A DNA stretch of 40,657 nt, from positions 1 through 40,657 of the IMG/VR virus record IMGVR_UViG_3300046787_000188. One strand, given 5' to 3'. Position 1 is the stretch's first letter; the number at the start of each line of letters is the position of its first letter. The notes under the pieces were generated by a model. That model was not told the DNA's origin. It made no database searches and was given only the letters and a program-made list of their open reading frames with translations. A program made the position numbers and the translations under genes. Positions 37,165 through 40,657 of this stretch are shown here, one piece after another. This stretch comes from a virus.

Positions 37165-40100
37165 ATGGCTACTGGTGGACTCTACGGAAGCAGCGGCACT
37201 GGTGCGCTCATTGCTCAACCTAGTTCTGAATCTTCCGGCTTGTATGGCAACAGCACAAGCTTTGGCGGTACATATTTTGAATGGTTTGTCTTCCAGACAG
37301 CAGATACACAACCTGCAACACCAACAGGCGGCACATGGAACTTTACAAATAACACCAACACACCACCAGTTGGCTGGGTTAGTGCTCCACCATCAAACCC
37401 ATTAAACACTGTTTGGGTTTCTATTGCTGTTGTCAGCAGTAAAAATACAGGGGCCTTGGTTTGGTCTGCTCCCGGTAAATTTGCTTACTCTAGCGGTCTT
37501 CCTATCCTTTCTGGATCTGGTGTTCCTAGTTCTGGTACTGGTCAATCTGACCAGATGTACATACAGCTTGACACCACTCCACAAACCATTTGGTTTAAAG
37601 AGACTGGTACTTGGACTCGTTTGACTGGCTCTTCTTTGTATGCTGATTTAACCAGCAACCAAACTATTGCTGGCACAAAGACTTTCAGCAGTCAGATCCA
37701 AGGCTCTATTTCTGGCACTGCTTCCAATGTCACTGGCACTGTTGCGATTGAAAACGGTGGCACTGGTTCTACTACTGCTGGTTCTGCTCGTACAAGCCTT
37801 GGTCTTGGTTCTGCTGCTGTATTGACTGCTGGCGCTGCTAACGGTGTTGCTACGCTTGATTCTGGTGGCACTGTTCCTTTGTCTCAGATTCCTGCAAGCA
37901 TCAAAGGCGGTGTTAGCTATCAGGGCACTTGGAATGCAACAACCAACACGCCAACTTTGACATCCAGTGTCGGCACAAAAGGCTATTACTATGTTGTAAG
38001 TGTTGCTGGCTCAACAAACCTGAACGGCATTACAAGCTGGAACATTGGCGACTGGGCTATCTACAACGGTACAGCTTGGGAGAAAATTGACAATACTGAT
38101 GCTGTTACTTCTGTCAACGGCTATACAGGCACTGTTGTTTTGACAAACACAGACATTAGTGGCTTTGGCACTATGTCTACTCAGAATGCAAATGCTGTTG
38201 CTATTACTGGTGGCGCAGAATCAGGTGTTACTCACTCCGGCGACATCATCGGAACACATCTTGATTACACATCCGTAGCCGCTCCCTCTTATGCTGAAGG
38301 CAGAACATGGTACGACAGCACTGCAAAAGCATTGGCGTATTACAACGATGTCTCAAGTGCAGTTGTCCACATCGGACACGACCTGCAACTTAGAGTAATT
38401 AACAACACAGGATCAACGATCCCCAACGGATCTCCTGTTTACATTACTAGCACATCAAGCGGTCAAACATATGCCAACGTGGCTTTGGCAAAAGCTGATG
38501 TTGCTGCTACAGCCTCTGTTATTGGCTTGACAGATGGTGCAATTGCAAACGGTGCTATTGGTTATGTGACCTCTAGTGGCGTTATTGATAATGTCAACAC
38601 TGGTTCATTTACTGTCGGACAAGTTCTATATTTAAGTCCTTATTCTGCTGGTCAATTGATGAACACATTGCCTCCAACAGGCATCACTGTTCAAGTTGGC
38701 GTGGTGACTTTTGTCAATTCTTCAACTGGCAAGATCTATGTAAAGCAAACAACACCATTAGCTGTTCCTGCTTCCATCATCACAGGTACTTTAGCTATTG
38801 CCAACGGTGGTACAGGGGCCTCAGATGCGGCTACTGCACGAACAAACTTGGCAGTGGCTGGAACAGCGGTATCAAACACTTTTTCCGCCAATCAGATTGT
38901 TTCCGTAACAGACAACACTAACGCTGCTCTGCGTATTACTCAGCTTGGGACTGGCGATGCTTTGTTGGTTGAGGATTCGACTAACCCTGATAGTTCGCCT
39001 TTTGTGATTGACGCAAGTGGGCGTTTGTTGGTTGGCACGACATCAAGCAGAACAAATAATCTGTCTAGTGGTTCGCTTTTTCAGCTTGAGGCGGTTAATT
39101 CTGCGGCAACTGGCGCACTTGTACGCAATTCAGCAGACACAAGTGGCGCTGGCCTTATTTTGGGCAAGAGCCGAGGCACGTCTGTTGGCAGCGTTACCGC
39201 TGTTGCAAGTGGTGATCGTTTGGGAACTTTGTCGTTCTCGGGTACGGACGGCACCTCAATGCTAAGTGCAGCGACTATTATTTCTGAGGTTGACGGCACT
39301 CCCGGCACAAACGACATGCCGGGTCGTCTGGTGTTCTCAACGACCGCTGACGGGGCATCGTCACCTACCGAACGCATGCGTATCGACTCCTCCGGCAACC
39401 TCGGTATTGGGACGAGTTCGCCTTCAAACAAGCTCACTGTATCTGGAACAGGAACAGTAACTCGCTTGATTTCTTCTAACACAGGCGTTTATCTGGGGCT
39501 TCAGACAAGCGATAACAGCGGGAACTATATCGGCTCTGTTTCTGGAGCAACCGTATTCCAGACTAACGACACAGAACGGATGCGTATCACCTCCAGTGGT
39601 AACGTAGGCATCGGGACGAGTTCGCCGACAGCCATCTCGGGTTACACAGCACTTGAGATTAACAACGCAACAAGTGGCGCAATTCTTGACCTCGCCCAAG
39701 CCGACACAATGCGTGGTCGTTTGGTTGCCACCACAAGCAGCTTTACGCTGGAAACAAGTGACAGCATTCCTGTAATTTTTTCTCCTGCTGGCACCGAAAA
39801 GATGCGTATCACTAGCGCTGGTAACTTGGGTATTGGGACAAGTTCGCCGGGAGGTAAGTTGGATGTAGCGGGTGGCTACGCACGCTTCCAAAGCACAACT
39901 GGTTATGTCAGCTTTGGCGACAACGGTTATCTCAGAACAGATCAGTCTGGATGGTTTGCTGTTCAACAAGGTAGTAACGGTTTTCAAATTCGTGATTCCG
40001 CCAACGCTTCTGCGCGTCTGATTCTTGACAGCAGTTACAACCTCGGCTTGGGGGTTACGCCGAGTGCTTGGGCAAGTACATGGAAGGCAATGCAAATTGC

Positions 40101-40657
40101 GGATGGCGCGTCTTTAGTTGGGCGTGTAGGGTCAATAACTCAAGTTCATCTTGGCGCAAATTGTTTCTTTGACGGTGCTTGGAAATACCTTGGTACTGGA
40201 TTGGCAACAAATTATTATCAGGATACTGGGACTCACGTTTGGCGCACAGCCGCATCAGGCACAGCAGGCGCTGCTATCAGCTTTACTCAGGCGATGACGT
40301 TGGATGCGAGTGGGAATTTGGGTATTGGAACGACTTCGCCGGGTGAAAAGCTGCGAGTCACCAGCACCGGAACGAACGAAATTCGTACGCACTCCTCAAG
40401 CTCTGGTGATGCCCGTGTTGGCTTCTGGGTTGAAGGCGCTGCCTACAACTACATTCAAGCGGTTCGCTCAAATGGAGCGCTTGGTTATTTCGCTGACCTG
40501 CAAACATTTAACAATGGCTCCGGCACCGAGCGCATGCGTATCGACTCCAGCGGTAACGTGGGTATTGGGACGAGTTCGCCAACAGCAAATATTCCATTAA
40601 CAATCCTTGCCAATTCATCTAATGCAATAGCACAAAATATTAGAGGTCGATCCGATG
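37165..40657 (+). CDS. Tail fibre, N-terminal and central part (3' partial)
   Basis: At least 1164 residues, open to the right edge. It starts MATGGLYGSSGTGALIAQPS, a likely virion-attachment head. It then has IENGGTGSTTAGSARTSLGL and IANGGTGASDAATARTNLAV modules typical of long fibres, and a beta domain (HIGHDLQLRVINNTGSTIPN). At least six copies of the pre-S74 module (ERMRIDSSGNLGIGTSSP and variants) run to the window end. Its S74 end is the ORF at 1-628; joined, the fibre would be near 1370 residues. It binds the host surface, and repeat copy number may vary. Confidence 0.88.
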   Translation, partial: MATGGLYGSSGTGALIAQPSSESSGLYGNSTSFGGTYFEWFVFQTADTQPATPTGGTWNFTNNTNTPPVGWVSAPPSNPLNTVWVSIAVVSSKNTGALVWSAPGKFAYSSGLPILSGSGVPSSGTGQSDQMYIQLDTTPQTIWFKETGTWTRLTGSSLYADLTSNQTIAGTKTFSSQIQGSISGTASNVTGTVAIENGGTGSTTAGSARTSLGLGSAAVLTAGAANGVATLDSGGTVPLSQIPASIKGGVSYQGTWNATTNTPTLTSSVGTKGYYYVVSVAGSTNLNGITSWNIGDWAIYNGTAWEKIDNTDAVTSVNGYTGTVVLTNTDISGFGTMSTQNANAVAITGGAESGVTHSGDIIGTHLDYTSVAAPSYAEGRTWYDSTAKALAYYNDVSSAVVHIGHDLQLRVINNTGSTIPNGSPVYITSTSSGQTYANVALAKADVAATASVIGLTDGAIANGAIGYVTSSGVIDNVNTGSFTVGQVLYLSPYSAGQLMNTLPPTGITVQVGVVTFVNSSTGKIYVKQTTPLAVPASIITGTLAIANGGTGASDAATARTNLAVAGTAVSNTFSANQIVSVTDNTNAALRITQLGTGDALLVEDSTNPDSSPFVIDASGRLLVGTTSSRTNNLSSGSLFQLEAVNSAATGALVRNSADTSGAGLILGKSRGTSVGSVTAVASGDRLGTLSFSGTDGTSMLSAATIISEVDGTPGTNDMPGRLVFSTTADGASSPTERMRIDSSGNLGIGTSSPSNKLTVSGTGTVTRLISSNTGVYLGLQTSDNSGNYIGSVSGATVFQTNDTERMRITSSGNVGIGTSSPTAISGYTALEINNATSGAILDLAQADTMRGRLVATTSSFTLETSDSIPVIFSPAGTEKMRITSAGNLGIGTSSPGGKLDVAGGYARFQSTTGYVSFGDNGYLRTDQSGWFAVQQGSNGFQIRDSANASARLILDSSYNLGLGVTPSAWASTWKAMQIADGASLVGRVGSITQVHLGANCFFDGAWKYLGTGLATNYYQDTGTHVWRTAASGTAGAAISFTQAMTLDASGNLGIGTTSPGEKLRVTSTGTNEIRTHSSSSGDARVGFWVEGAAYNYIQAVRSNGALGYFADLQTFNNGSGTERMRIDSSGNVGIGTSSPTANIPLTILANSSNAIAQNIRGRSD
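39007..40580 (+). repeat. Repeated S74-preceding modules within the fibre gene
   Basis: Copies of the SSGNLGIGTSSP unit start near 39007 (weaker), 39370, 39575, 39797, 40297 and 40528, with another at 80 near the left edge. The copies near 40528 and 80 share about 30 identical bases, long enough to confuse short-read assembly and permit recombination. Between units lie different beta segments. Confidence 0.75.

Noticed and set aside
37165-40657. Diversity-generating retroelement, suspected from the variable fibre
   Set aside because: No reverse transcriptase and no template/variable repeat pair were seen.
1-40657. CRISPR array, integrase or lysogeny module
   Set aside because: No regular spaced repeats, no recombinase motifs and no recognisable repressor were seen.
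1-40657. Genome-wide recoding of TAG
   Set aside because: TAG is rare but ends RusA at a natural place; no suppressor tRNA was found.

Overview
The window is almost certainly most or all of the genome of a tailed, short-tailed (podovirus-type) bacteriophage. It holds a terminase pair, a P22-type portal, a scaffold, an SU10-family (DUF5309-like) major capsid protein, a tail adaptor, a nozzle/stabilisation protein, a very long tail fibre with an S74 chaperone end, ejection-type internal proteins and a holin/endolysin cassette. No integrase, repressor, RNA polymerase or DNA polymerase was recognised, so it looks lytic and dependent on host replication and transcription enzymes. The host cannot be read from the sequence. 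A small paralogous family (start M-x-x-x-EII-x-MA, end IRARGQA) resembles proteins I associate with phages of freshwater Betaproteobacteria; this is a weak inference.

The two ends of the window lie in the same gene. The fibre runs off the right edge at 40657 and its S74 end comes in at position 1, so the sequence is most simply a circular or circularly permuted genome opened inside a repeat-rich fibre gene. The reading frame across the joint is off by one base.

Four transcription blocks can be seen. (1) Late block, plus strand, 26840 to 40657 and on from 1 to 13448: GNAT-like protein, terminase small and large, portal, scaffold, capsid, adaptor, fibre, HNH gene, nozzle, other tail proteins, ejection proteins, lysis. 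It is preceded by a candidate sigma70-type promoter at 26785-26813. (2) Minus-strand early block 16339 to 13445: small proteins, a Sak-type annealing protein, an SSB-like protein, a MazG-like protein and a DUF3310 protein. (3) Plus-strand early block 16450 to 24039, ending at a strong terminator (24057-24087): a DUF1376 replication protein, a DnaB-like helicase, an HNH-AP2 nuclease, RusA, DUF1289, a Ref-like nuclease and many small proteins joined by ATGA overlaps. (4) Minus-strand accessory block 26057 to 24639, ending at its own terminator: a GP88-family protein with four small partners.

Two non-coding stretches stand out. Region 24088-24611 lies between converging terminators and carries an array of GATTATCT/ATAATC elements followed by CCCAGCAAG-type direct repeats. 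Region 26058-26839 lies between diverging blocks and carries three perfect DnaA-box 9-mers, palindromes and the late promoter candidate. These are the best candidates for replication origin and control sites. Block 4, between them, is the most likely place for undescribed biology.
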